From Xanthomonas sp. SI (GTDB taxonomy: Bacteria > Pseudomonadota > Gammaproteobacteria > Xanthomonadales > Xanthomonadaceae), in NCBI RefSeq assembly GCF_014236855.1, contig NZ_CP051261.1, forward strand, positions 4,402,001-4,466,000: a stretch of 64,000 bases of DNA, given 5' to 3'. Position 1 is the stretch's first letter. The number at the start of each line of letters is the position of its first letter. Below, piece after piece: positions 54,250 to 63,696 of this stretch. Made by a program: the position numbers and the translations under genes. The notes beneath the pieces were generated by a model. The model had not been told where the DNA came from, ran no database searches, and worked only from the letters and a program-made list of their open reading frames with translations.

Positions 54250-54492
54250 ATGAGCGATACCCCTCCCGATCACCTGGCGATCAGCCCGCAGAGCCCGTTC
54301 CACGACGCAGAGGCGCTGGCGCGCGGCGTCGGCATCCGCTTCAACGGTGTGGAGCGCGACAACGTGGAGGAGTATTCGCTCAGCGAAGGCTGGATCCGCG
54401 TGCAGGTCGGCAAGGCGCGCGACCGCCGCGGCAATCCGATGACGATGAAGATCAAGGGCGCCGTCGAGGCGTACTACCTCGAGACCAATTGA
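54250..54492 (+). CDS. DUF3297 family protein
   Basis: An 80-residue soluble protein. PDHLAISPQSPFHDAEALAR, GVGIRFNGVERDNVEEYSLS and RRGNPMTMKIKGAVEAYYL match DUF3297, a small bacterial family of unknown function. The ATG at 54250 follows a purine-rich segment; the earlier ATG in frame would add an Arg-rich stretch not seen in relatives. It is single and followed by a 358-bp non-coding gap. Confidence 0.85.
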   Translation: MSDTPPDHLAISPQSPFHDAEALARGVGIRFNGVERDNVEEYSLSEGWIRVQVGKARDRRGNPMTMKIKGAVEAYYLETN

Positions 54493-54850
54493 CCGTCCAG
54501 GCGCGGCGAGCGCGCGACAACGTGCGATGGCAGCTGTCCGCGTTGGCGATCGATGCGCTCAGGGTGGTCGTGGTCTGACCCCCTGCCGTGTGCCGCGGCT
54601 CGTGTGGATGCGGTCGGGCAGGCGCATCGCGTGCGCCTGCGCAGCAGGCCGGAGCGTCGTCACCGACCTGTTCTGTCGCGGCTGAAGCCGCTCCTACACG
54701 GGGCTGCGGCTGGCTTGCTGGTGCGATGTCACGTGGGACTTCGGCCCCGGCAGTGGCCAGATCCGTCCTCGCGTTGCCTCTGCACCGCGCCGGATCGCGG
54801 CGGCGGCCCGCGCACAAGCGTCGCGGCGGCAACGCGCGATCGGCGCCGGC
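54493..54850. other. Intergenic stretch with one REP half-unit
   Basis: The only structured element I see is a single REP arm (54674-54698, TGTCGCGGCTGAAGCCGC). The remaining sequence has no credible gene. Confidence 0.5.
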
Positions 54851-55608
54851 TCAGGACTTGAGCCGGTAACCGCTGCGGAAGATCGCCCAGACCACGAGCA
54901 GGCACAGCGCCAGGAACACCGCGGTCATGCTCGCACTGACCGCGATGTGCACGTCGGCCTTGCCGAAGAACGCCCAGCGGAAGCCGCTGACCAGGTACAC
55001 CACCGGGTTGAACCAGCTGATCTTCTGCCACAGCGGCGGCAGCATGCTGATCGAGTAGAAGCTGCCGCCGAGGAAGGTCAGCGGGGTCACCACCATCAGC
55101 GGGATCACCTGCAGCTTCTCGAAGCCGTCGGCCCAGATGCCGATGATGAAACCGAACAGGCTGAAGGTCAGCGCGGTCAGCACCAGGAAGCCGAACATCC
55201 ACAGCGGATGCGCGATCTCGTAGGGCACGAACGCGCGCGCGGTGAGCAGGATCAGCAGGCCCAGCAGCACCGACTTGCTCGCCGCCGCGCCGACATAGCC
55301 GATCACCACCTCCCACCACGCCACCGGCGCCGACAGCACCTCGTAGATGGTGCCGGCCCAGCGCGGCATATAGATGCCGAACGAGGCGTTGGACACGCTC
55401 TCGTTGAGCAGCGACAGCATCACCAGCCCGGGGATGATGTAGGCGCCGTAGCTGATGCCGTCGATGGCGCCCATGCGCGAGCCGATCGCCGCGCCGAACA
55501 CCACGAAGTACAGCGAGGTCGACAGTACCGGCGAGGCGATCGACTGGGTGAGCGTGCGGAAAGTACGCGCCATCTCGAAACGGTAGATCGCGGCGATCGC
55601 ATGCAGGT

Positions 55609-55612
<4 letters not shown>
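54851..55612 (-). CDS. ABC-2 type exporter permease, YadH-like
   Basis: A 253-residue permease with six membrane segments. Family features are [40 protein letters not shown], the [12 protein letters not shown] motif, and [14 protein letters not shown] near the end. It belongs to the drug, polysaccharide or O-antigen exporter group; YadH of E. coli is the nearest type I recognise. The ATG overlaps the ATPase stop by 4 bp, so both are coupled. The substrate is unknown. Confidence 0.88.
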
Positions 55613-56556
<944 letters not shown>

Positions 56557-56671
56557 ACGAACTCCTTGCGCAGCGGTCGGGCACTGCGAGCGCCGACAGG
56601 GTAGAGGTCCGCTACGCTCAGATAAACCGCGTTAGGCGGAAGCAGTCTCCCGCATGCGGGATAGTGGTGAG

Positions 56672-56818
56672 GCCGGGATTCGGGAATGGGGATTCGGGAT
56701 TGGAAAAGCCTAGCAGCAACGACGTCACGGACATGGCAAGCTCCAGCGTCCGCCGGCCGGGCCGGCATCCAGCGCGGCGCTCCTCAAATCCCCAATCCCG
56801 AATTCCCAATCCCGGCTT
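56672..56818. repeat. GGGATTC heptad inverted repeat between ABC ATPase and antiporter
   Basis: Tandem GGGATTCGGGAATGGGGATTC heptads (56675-56702) are matched by inverted heptads CAAATCCCCAATCCCGAATTCCC directly before the antiporter stop. It is the fifth full copy of this element type in the window and the only one outside the atp operon. Confidence 0.78.
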
Positions 56819-58456
56819 TCAATTTTTCCGCCGCGCCTCCAGCAGATCCAGATTGCGGATCAGCCGGCGCGCGATCTCGTCGGAGATCCTGCGCTGGCGG
56901 GTCAGCTTGAACAGTTCCTGGCGTTCGGCCTGCAGGCCGGCGTGGCGCAGCTGGCGCAGCACGTCGTCCAGCCGCCGCGCCTCTTCCGGATCGCTCTCCA
57001 TCGCCTCGCCGTGGTCGAGGTGGCGCTGGTACAGGGCGCTGACCCGGATCGCCGCCTCGTTGTAGAGATCGGCATGTTCGCTGTCGTGGACCAGCCGCTG
57101 GCGCAGCTTCTCCACCGCCACCAGTGCCGCGCGCGAGGATTCGCGCCGGGCCAGGTCCTCCTCCAGGCGGTCGCTGGGTTCCTCCGGCAGTTCCAGGCCG
57201 CGCAGCAGCCGCGGCAGCGCCACGCTGGCGACCAGCAGCGAGGTGACGATCACCGCGCTGGCCAGGAAGATCACCAGGTCGCGCGCCGGGAACGCGGCGC
57301 CGGTGGGCAGCAGCAGCGGCAGGGTCAGCACGCCGGCCAGGGTGATCGCACCACGCACGCCGGCCAGCGAGGCCGCCACCACGATCCGCCACGGCGGACT
57401 GAGATGCGCCTCACCGCGGCGCCGCGCCTTGAGCAGGTTCCAGCGCAGCGATAGCCACACCCACACGAAGCGCAGCAACAGCAGGCCGACATAGATCGCC
57501 AGCGCATAGGCCAGCAGCCACCACGGATTGAGATGCCCGGCTTCGTCGATGTTGTGCACCGCGCCCTGCACGATCCCCGGCAACTGCTCGCCGAGCAGCA
57601 CGAACATGATGCCGTTGAGGGTGAACTGGACCATGTCCCACACCGCCGAGCGCTGCACGCGCATGCTGCCCGGGGCGCGGCCGCTCAGTTCCACGTAGCT
57701 CATGCTGATGCCGGCGGCGACCGCGGCGAGGATGCCGGAGGCGTTGATCGCCTCGGCCAGCAGGTAGGCGGCGAACGGCAGCAGCAGGTTGACCAGGATC
57801 GCCGCGCCGGGTTCCTCGCCGACCTGGCGCCAGATCCAGCGCTGCGCCAGGCTCGCGCCCAGGGTCACACCGACACCGGCGGCGACGCCGACCAGGGACA
57901 CCCACAGGAAGGTCAGCGAAGCGTCGGCCAGCGAGAACGTGCCGGTCATCGCCGCGGCCACCGCGAACTGGAAGCAGACCAGGCCCGACGCATCGTTGAG
58001 CAGCGATTCGCCCTCCAGGATGTGCATCAGCCGCTTCGGGATCGGCGCCCGCGCCGCGATCGAGGACACCGCGATCGGATCGGTCGGCGACACCACCGCG
58101 GCCAGCGCGAACGCCACCGCCAGCGGCATCGCCGGGATCATCCAGTGGATCAGGAAGCCGGCGCCGACCACGGTGAACACCACCAGCCCCAGCGCCAGTT
58201 CCAGGATCGCGCCCTTGTCGCGGAACAGGCCCTGCTTGGGGATGCGCCAACCGTCCAGGAACAGCAGCGGCGGCAGGAACAGCAGGAAGAACAGCTCCGG
58301 CTCCAGCGCGTAGCCCTTCTTGAACACCCCGGCGATGACCGCACCCAGACCGATCTGCACCAGCGGCAACGGCAGCGAGAACGGCAGCACGCGCACCAGA
58401 TAGCCGCTGGCCACCACCGCCAGCAACATCGCCAACACCACTTCGATCGAATGCAT
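56819..58456 (-). CDS. CPA1 family Na+/H+ antiporter
   Basis: A 545-residue transporter with about twelve membrane segments (roughly 1-410) and a helical cytoplasmic tail (about 420-545). CPA1 signatures are FLPPLLFLDGWRIPKQGLFR, AAVVSPTDPIAVSSIAARAP, and the ion-binding region LEGESLLNDASGLVCFQFAV. It exchanges Na+ (or K+) for H+ in pH and salt homeostasis, like YjcE/NhaP. The ATG at 58456 matches the first membrane segment; the frame upstream is not used. The neighbouring genes appear unrelated. Confidence 0.92.
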   Translation of the reverse strand: MHSIEVVLAMLLAVVASGYLVRVLPFSLPLPLVQIGLGAVIAGVFKKGYALEPELFFLLFLPPLLFLDGWRIPKQGLFRDKGAILELALGLVVFTVVGAGFLIHWMIPAMPLAVAFALAAVVSPTDPIAVSSIAARAPIPKRLMHILEGESLLNDASGLVCFQFAVAAAMTGTFSLADASLTFLWVSLVGVAAGVGVTLGASLAQRWIWRQVGEEPGAAILVNLLLPFAAYLLAEAINASGILAAVAAGISMSYVELSGRAPGSMRVQRSAVWDMVQFTLNGIMFVLLGEQLPGIVQGAVHNIDEAGHLNPWWLLAYALAIYVGLLLLRFVWVWLSLRWNLLKARRRGEAHLSPPWRIVVAASLAGVRGAITLAGVLTLPLLLPTGAAFPARDLVIFLASAVIVTSLLVASVALPRLLRGLELPEEPSDRLEEDLARRESSRAALVAVEKLRQRLVHDSEHADLYNEAAIRVSALYQRHLDHGEAMESDPEEARRLDDVLRQLRHAGLQAERQELFKLTRQRRISDEIARRLIRNLDLLEARRKN

Positions 58457-58705
58457 GCTCGTCCGGACGGCGGCGCCGCGCCAGGCGCGCACCATGAATG
58501 GGGGAAGCGGCAAGCAAAGCGCACCGCAGGCGCGATGTCCAGTGGCAGCCGCGCGCGGCATTTAGGCGGCGGCCCGGAACCGCGCGAGCGCTACGCCCGG
58601 GTGGCGGGCAAACCTGCGCGATCCGGCGCCGCAGCGCGGCACGCGCTACCATCGAAGCGATCCGCACGCAGACCCGAACCCCAGCGTGCCGCCGTCGGAG
58701 ACTCC

Positions 58706-59374
58706 ATGCTCAGCATCCAAGAACTCAACCGTTTCATCGACGACCAGGCGGTGAGCGACAACGTCACCCAGGTCTGGAACCTGATCGGCGCGCATTTCGA
58801 GCAGGCCAAGGCGAGCCTGCCGGCCGAGCACGCGATGTCGCGGCGCGAACTGTCGTTCCACGATCACGTGCGGCTGTTGGGGTATCTGTGCCTGCTGCTG
58901 GAGGGCATCCCCGGCGACCTGGTGGAGATCGGCGTGTGGAAGGGCAAATCGCTGGTACTGATGAACGAAATCAGCAATCGCCAGCGCCGGGTGATCGGCA
59001 TGGACCCGTTCGCCTTGCCGAACCAGTTCGAGGAATTCAACCACTACCGCCAGCTGCTGCTGCCCAATGCGCAGTTCATCCGCGGCTACTCGGAGTTCTG
59101 CGCCCAGCACTTTTACAACATGAAACCCGAAGTGGCATTGCTGCATATCGACGGCGGCCACACCGGGCGCAACGTGCTGCTGGATTTCCTGCTGTATGCG
59201 CCCAGCGTGGTGACCGGCGGGTTCGTGGTGTTCGACGACTACGGCGACCACCAGCATTCGCCGGAAGTCGGTCCCGCGGTCGACCTGCTCAGGGCCACCG
59301 GCTACTTCAACGACTTCCATGTGCTGGGCTGCGCGCATGGGTTCGAGAACAGCTACGTGCTGCAGCGGCGCTGA
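58706..59374 (+). CDS. Class I SAM-dependent methyltransferase, TylF/CmcI type
   Basis: A 222-residue soluble protein. Motif I is DLVEIGVWKGKSLVLM, with acidic motif II in RVIGMDPFALPNQF. The segment VALLHIDGGHTGRNVLLDFL, then VTGGFVVFDDYGDHQ, matches the macrocin O-methyltransferase (TylF/Methyltransf_24) group, including metal-binding Asp residues. It probably modifies a sugar or small metabolite. The ATG at 58706 follows GGAGACTCC; the frame upstream is noise. It is divergent from the antiporter gene. No biosynthetic cluster surrounds it. Confidence 0.82.
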   Translation: MLSIQELNRFIDDQAVSDNVTQVWNLIGAHFEQAKASLPAEHAMSRRELSFHDHVRLLGYLCLLLEGIPGDLVEIGVWKGKSLVLMNEISNRQRRVIGMDPFALPNQFEEFNHYRQLLLPNAQFIRGYSEFCAQHFYNMKPEVALLHIDGGHTGRNVLLDFLLYAPSVVTGGFVVFDDYGDHQHSPEVGPAVDLLRATGYFNDFHVLGCAHGFENSYVLQRR

Positions 59375-59686
59375 CCAACGACGCTTTGCCCGTCCGGCGC
59401 CGCCTACATTGGCGGCGGCATTGCCTGCGTGAGTACACAACGACGCAACACATGCATTACGGGCATGGCGCACGAGTCGCCGCGGAGCGCGGCTTTAATG
59501 ACTGCAGCGTTTGCGCTGCTCTGCACAGGCGCGCTTGCCGGGAAAAAGGCCCGTAGCGCGTGTGGCGATCCTTGCCCGCGACGCCCATTCATCATTATCT
59601 GGGTCGCGTGATGCAACCGCGCCAGCGCAATCGCCGTAAAGCCTGTGCTCGGTCGACTGGCCGGGCATTCCCTCAAGGAGCAACCC
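59375..59686. other. Intergenic stretch before the fasciclin gene
   Basis: This 312-bp gap contains a short plus-strand frame (59429-59611) without a ribosome-binding site. I see nothing else but the Shine-Dalgarno AAGGAG of the next gene. Confidence 0.45.
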
Positions 59687-60277
59687 ATGAAGATCCACTT
59701 GCTGGCCCTCGCCCTCGCTGGCCTCGTCGCGATGCCCGCCATGGCCGCGACCGGCCAAACCGCGATGCACGACCACGCCGCGATGACCGAGGCCAAGCCG
59801 AATCCGATGGTCGGCGGCGCCCCGATGTACGCGACCAAGGACATCATCGACAACGCGGTCAACTCCAAGGATCACACCACCCTGGTCGCCGCGGTCAAGG
59901 CCGCCGGCCTGGTGGACACGCTGAAGGGCGCGGGCCCGTTCACCGTGTTCGCACCGACCAACGCCGCCTTCGCCGCACTGCCGGCGGGCACCGTGGACAC
60001 GCTGCTCAAACCCGAAAACAAGGAAAAGCTGACCCAGGTCCTGACCTATCACGTGGTCGCCGGCAAGCTCGATGCGACGACGCTGCTGGCGCAGATCAAG
60101 GCCGGCGGCGGCAGCGCCAAGCTGACCACGGTGCAGGGCGAAACGCTGGTCGCCAAGACCCGCGGCGGCAAGGTCACCCTCACCGACAGCAAGGGCAATA
60201 CCGCCCATGTCACCACCGCCGACGTGATGCAGAGCAATGGCGTGATCCATGTCGTGGACAAGGTTTTGATGCCGTAA
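59687..60277 (+). CDS. Secreted fasciclin (FAS1) domain protein
   Basis: A 196-residue exported protein. The signal peptide is MKIHLLALALAGLVAMPAMA, cleaved before ATG. A single FAS1 domain fills residues about 55-195: LVAAVKAAGLVDTLKGAGPF, TVFAPTNAAFAALPAGTVDT, LTYHVVAGKLDATTLL, and a final GVIHVVDKVLMP. FAS1 domains mediate adhesion between cells or to surfaces. A strong Shine-Dalgarno and a following terminator make it a single-gene unit. Confidence 0.93.
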   Translation: MKIHLLALALAGLVAMPAMAATGQTAMHDHAAMTEAKPNPMVGGAPMYATKDIIDNAVNSKDHTTLVAAVKAAGLVDTLKGAGPFTVFAPTNAAFAALPAGTVDTLLKPENKEKLTQVLTYHVVAGKLDATTLLAQIKAGGGSAKLTTVQGETLVAKTRGGKVTLTDSKGNTAHVTTADVMQSNGVIHVVDKVLMP

Positions 60278-60308
60278 GCACCCCTCGGGGAGTGCATTGG
60301 CATCGCGG

Positions 60309-60334
60309 GGACGGCTACGGCCGTCCTCGTTTTT
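60309..60334 (+). terminator. Intrinsic terminator after the fasciclin gene
   Basis: A perfect GGACGGC-TACG-GCCGTCC stem is followed by TCGTTTTT, 31 bp after the stop codon. Confidence 0.85.
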
Positions 60335-60406
60335 GTGCCGTACGTTCGACCGGCAACAAACGGCGCGGCTTGCCCACTCCAACGGCGGGCGAACTCGCAC
60401 AGGCAA

Positions 60407-61870
60407 TCAGTCGCCGGCACTGGCGCCGCGCGACGCCTGCATCTGCTCCGCCAGAACGCGCAAGTCGTGCACGAAGCCTCGATAGGCGGCATCGGCCGCA
60501 TCGCTGCCGTGCTGGCGCAGCACCCATGACGGATGCACGGTGGCCAGCGCACGGGTGCCATCGGCCAGCGCCTGCCATTGCCCACGCTGCGCCATCAGCG
60601 CAAAGCCGTTGCCCAGCACCGCGCGCGCCGCGGTCGCGCCCAGGCACAGCACGATGCGCGGGCGCACCCGCGCCAGCTCGCCGGCCAGCCAGAAGCGGCA
60701 GGCTTCCACCTGCGCACGTTCGGGATTGCGATGCAGCCGCGCCTTGCCGCGTTGCTCGAAGCGGAAATGCTTGACCGCATTGGTCACGTACAGCCCGGCG
60801 CGGGCGATGCCGAGTTCATGCAGCGCGCGATCGAACAGGCGCCCAGCCGGACCGACGAACGGCCGCCCGCTCAGATCCTCCTCGTCGCCGGGCTGCTCGC
60901 CCACCACCATCACCGCCGCATCGTGCGGCCCCTCGCCGAACACGGTCTGCGTGGCCGGTTGCCAGAGTTCGCAACGCCGACACTCGCGCGCCGCGGCGCG
61001 CAGCGCATCGAGACTGCCATCGGCATCGGCATCGACCGCGACCGGCGACGGCGACGGCGACGGCGACGGCGCGGGAATACGCCGCCGCACCGACTCCGGC
61101 GCGCGCTCGGCCATCTCGCGCACGCGCTGCCCGGCATCGCGGATCAGGCCCGGCAGCAACTGCGTCTCCGGCAGGTTCTTCCAGTACTTCTGCGGCATCT
61201 CCTGGCGCATCATGTCCGGGTTGAGCCGTGCCGGATTGAAGATGTTCGCGTAGTAGGTGCGCCACAACGCATCCTGCGCATCGTCGGCCGGCGCATCGGC
61301 GCGCTGCGCGCCGGCGCCGAACTGCAGCACCGCACCATCCCAGCGCACACTGCGATACGGGGTCAGGATCGCCCAGCGCATGCCGGCGAAACGGCGCGCG
61401 AAGAACGGCGCGATGCGATCGACGATGTGATGTTCCGGCTCGAACCAGGCGACGAACGCCTCCTCCTCGCCGGGCACCTCGCGGAAGCGCACGAACGCCT
61501 TCATCTTGTGGCTATCGCGGCGCACCGCCTGCGCCCACTGCTGCGCCCGATGCACATCGGCATCGGTGACCCGCTGCAACAGCGCCCGCTCGCCCGACGC
61601 GATCCGCCACAACAACCGATACAGCAACGCATGCCGCTGCGGATCGCGATGGCACAGCACCGCCCCCGCCAACGCCAGGAACTCCGCGGACACCCGCGGC
61701 GCCGCCACCGTCGCCGGCAATGCAGCCACATCGGTCCCGGCCAGCAACCCGCCCTGCGCATCCCCTTCCCAGACCAATAACTCCGGCACCACCTGCGCAC
61801 ACCACGCCGCCCGCGCCGCCGCCCGCCACGCCTCCAGACACCACGCCGGCACCACCTCAGCCCGAAACAC
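60407..61870 (-). CDS. UdgX-type uracil-DNA glycosylase fused to DUF4130-like domain
   Basis: A 487-residue fusion. Residues 1-265 match the DUF4130/TIGR03915 type of probable DNA-metabolism domain (HKMKAFVRFREVPGEEEAFV, DRIAPFFARRFAGMRWAILT). A Ser/Pro repeat linker (268-276) leads to a UdgX-like domain: Fe-S cysteines Cys297 and Cys300, with Cys391 and Cys409 as further candidates; motif GEQPGDEEDLSGRPFVGPAG; R-loop GKARLHRNP with His380; and ATVHPSWVLR. UdgX enzymes excise uracil and form a covalent bond to DNA through the R-loop His; classical UdgX has KRRIH, here KARLH. GTG at 61870 has GAGGG upstream. Its radical-SAM partner lies next to it. Confidence 0.88.
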   Translation of the reverse strand: MFRAEVVPAWCLEAWRAAARAAWCAQVVPELLVWEGDAQGGLLAGTDVAALPATVAAPRVSAEFLALAGAVLCHRDPQRHALLYRLLWRIASGERALLQRVTDADVHRAQQWAQAVRRDSHKMKAFVRFREVPGEEEAFVAWFEPEHHIVDRIAPFFARRFAGMRWAILTPYRSVRWDGAVLQFGAGAQRADAPADDAQDALWRTYYANIFNPARLNPDMMRQEMPQKYWKNLPETQLLPGLIRDAGQRVREMAERAPESVRRRIPAPSPSPSPSPVAVDADADGSLDALRAAARECRRCELWQPATQTVFGEGPHDAAVMVVGEQPGDEEDLSGRPFVGPAGRLFDRALHELGIARAGLYVTNAVKHFRFEQRGKARLHRNPERAQVEACRFWLAGELARVRPRIVLCLGATAARAVLGNGFALMAQRGQWQALADGTRALATVHPSWVLRQHGSDAADAAYRGFVHDLRVLAEQMQASRGASAGD

Positions 61871-62343
61871 AGTTCAACCCTCGCATCACCCCACCAACAC
61901 CAACCCAACAGCCACCAGCGCCACCATCACCAAAGCAACGACCGTTGCAGTTGCAGTTGTTGTTGCCTTTGCTATTGCTATTGCTATTGCTGTTGCTGTT
62001 GCCGGCGATCTTGCTGTTAAACCTTCCCGCCTTAAAGCGAGCCGAGCACCGCAGCGGCGAGCGGCCGAAGAGGCGCCCTTGTTTGAGCGAAGCGAGTTTG
62101 GGCGCCGTGCCGCTCGTCGCGAGGAGCGCAGGGCACCGGTGCGGCTGTATCGCACCGGCTCGTGTCGGGCGGGAGCGGTTTTGGTTACTTTTGCCAAGAC
62201 AAAAGTGACTCGCGCCGACCGGCGCGAAAGCTCTTGCTCTTGATCTTGCTTCCGCAACTGCCGTTGCCTCTGCGGTTGCAGTTGCAGTTGCAGAAGCAGC
62301 AATCATCGCAACAACCCAGCCACTACAGCGCCACAGCACAGCG
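61871..62343. repeat. Composite intergenic element with TTGC-type simple repeats at both ends
   Basis: A simple-sequence tract of TTGCTATTGC/TTGCTGTTGC type (61943-62003) and a second of TTGCAGTTGC type (about 62240-62300) flank a core of about 230 bp (62030-62235). The core contains TTTGGTTACTTTTGCCAAGA, followed by CAAAAGTGACTCGC. It looks like a dispersed Xanthomonadaceae repeat rather than a gene; minus-strand frames crossing it are low-complexity. Confidence 0.6.
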
Positions 62344-63588
62344 TCAATCAAACAACCCACCCTGCCGCGGCGCCGGCGCCAACTGCGCCCGCAACCGCTG
62401 CGGATCGTCCAACCGTTGGCGCGGATGATGATCCACCACACTGACGAACGGCAGCACCTTCTTCATCGGCATCCGCAACCGCGCCAGATCCCCGACCCGC
62501 AACCGCGCATGCCGCCGCGACAATAACAACCGCTCCACATTGCGCGTGCCAAGACCCGGCACCCGCAACAACATCTCCCGCGCCGCCGTATTCAGATCCA
62601 CCGGAAACCGCTCAGGATGCCGCAGCGCCCAGGCCAGCTTCGGATCCACGTCCAGATCGAGCATGCCGCTGGCGGCCTCCGGCGCGATCTCCTCCACCGA
62701 GAAATCGTAGAACCGCAGCAGCCAATCGGCCTGGTACAGACGATGCTCGCGCTGCAACGGCGGCGCCTGCAGCGGCAACTTCGACGATGCATCCGGAATC
62801 GGACTGAACGCGGAATAGTAGACACGCCGCAGCCGGTAATTGCCGTAGAGATTGTGGCTGGTGCGCAGGATCGCGCGGTCGTCGGCGCCGTCCGCGCCGA
62901 CGATCATCTGCGTGCTCTGCCCGGCCGGTGCGAAACGCGGCGGCTTGGCGCTGAGCTTGCGCTCGGCCTTGCGCGCCTCCTTGCTTTCCTCGATGCGCCA
63001 GCGCAGCTCGCCCATCGCCGCGCGGATACCGCCGACGCTCTTTTCCGGCGCCAACTGGGTCAGCCCCTGCTCGGTCGGCAGTTCGACATTGATGCTCAGC
63101 CGGTCGGCGTAGCGGCCGGCCGCGGCCAGCAGTTCCGGCGCCGCATCGGGAATGGTCTTGAGGTGGATGTAGCCGGCGAAGCGGTGCTCCTCGCGCAGCT
63201 GCCGCGCCACTTCCACCAGCTGCTCCATCGTGTAGTCGCTGTTGCGGATGATGCCGCTAGACAGGAACAGGCCCTCGATGTAATTGCGCTTGTAGAAATC
63301 CAGGGTCAGCTTGACCACTTCGGCCGGCGCGAAGCGCGCGCGGCGCACGTTGCTGGACACGCGGTTGACGCAGTACGCGCAATCGAACACGCAGAAGTTG
63401 GTCAGCAGGATCTTCAGCAGCGACACGCAGCGGCCGTCGGGCGTGTACGAATGGCAGATGCCCATGCCCTCGGTGCTGCCGATGCCGCCGCTGCGCAGCG
63501 AATGGCGCTTGTCCGCACCGCTGGAGGCGCAGGAGGCGTCGTATTTGGCCGCATCGGCGAGCACGGCGAGCTTTTCGAGGGTATTCAC
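62344..63588 (-). CDS. Putative DNA modification/repair radical SAM protein with helix-hairpin-helix
   Basis: A 414-residue protein of the TIGR03916 type. The radical-SAM cluster is CVFDCAYC (Cys66, Cys70, Cys73) in a Cx3Cx2C spacing. Upstream is a conserved N-terminal segment with Cys20, Cys45 and Cys54 (GMGICHSYTPDGRCVSLLKI). The barrel contains FLSSGIIRNSDYTMEQLVEV and LSINVELPTEQGLTQLAPEK. Near the C-terminus a helix-hairpin-helix DNA-binding motif (REMLLRVPGLGTRNVERLLL) is visible. Starts with GTG. The recurrent neighbourhood with DUF4130/UdgX genes points to repair or modification of DNA; the chemistry is unknown. Confidence 0.88.
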   Translation of the reverse strand: MNTLEKLAVLADAAKYDASCASSGADKRHSLRSGGIGSTEGMGICHSYTPDGRCVSLLKILLTNFCVFDCAYCVNRVSSNVRRARFAPAEVVKLTLDFYKRNYIEGLFLSSGIIRNSDYTMEQLVEVARQLREEHRFAGYIHLKTIPDAAPELLAAAGRYADRLSINVELPTEQGLTQLAPEKSVGGIRAAMGELRWRIEESKEARKAERKLSAKPPRFAPAGQSTQMIVGADGADDRAILRTSHNLYGNYRLRRVYYSAFSPIPDASSKLPLQAPPLQREHRLYQADWLLRFYDFSVEEIAPEAASGMLDLDVDPKLAWALRHPERFPVDLNTAAREMLLRVPGLGTRNVERLLLSRRHARLRVGDLARLRMPMKKVLPFVSVVDHHPRQRLDDPQRLRAQLAPAPRQGGLFD

Positions 63589-63696
63589 CCGTGGACGATG
63601 CCCGCTTGCCGTCTCAGCCTGTGAGACGGCGATGCGTTTTGGCCTTCACCGCGATGAATCGCTCAGGCGGACGTCGGCGCGACGTTGCCGCCGGAC

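Noticed and set aside
59429..59611. 60-codon plus-strand frame before the fasciclin gene
   Set aside because: No ribosome-binding site, no family, and unusual composition. A real small gene cannot be excluded but is not supported.
61886..62302. 138-codon minus-strand frame across the composite repeat
   Set aside because: It translates simple repeats at both ends (LQLQLQ, TATAIAIAIAK) and a dispersed repeat core, so it is unlikely to be a protein.
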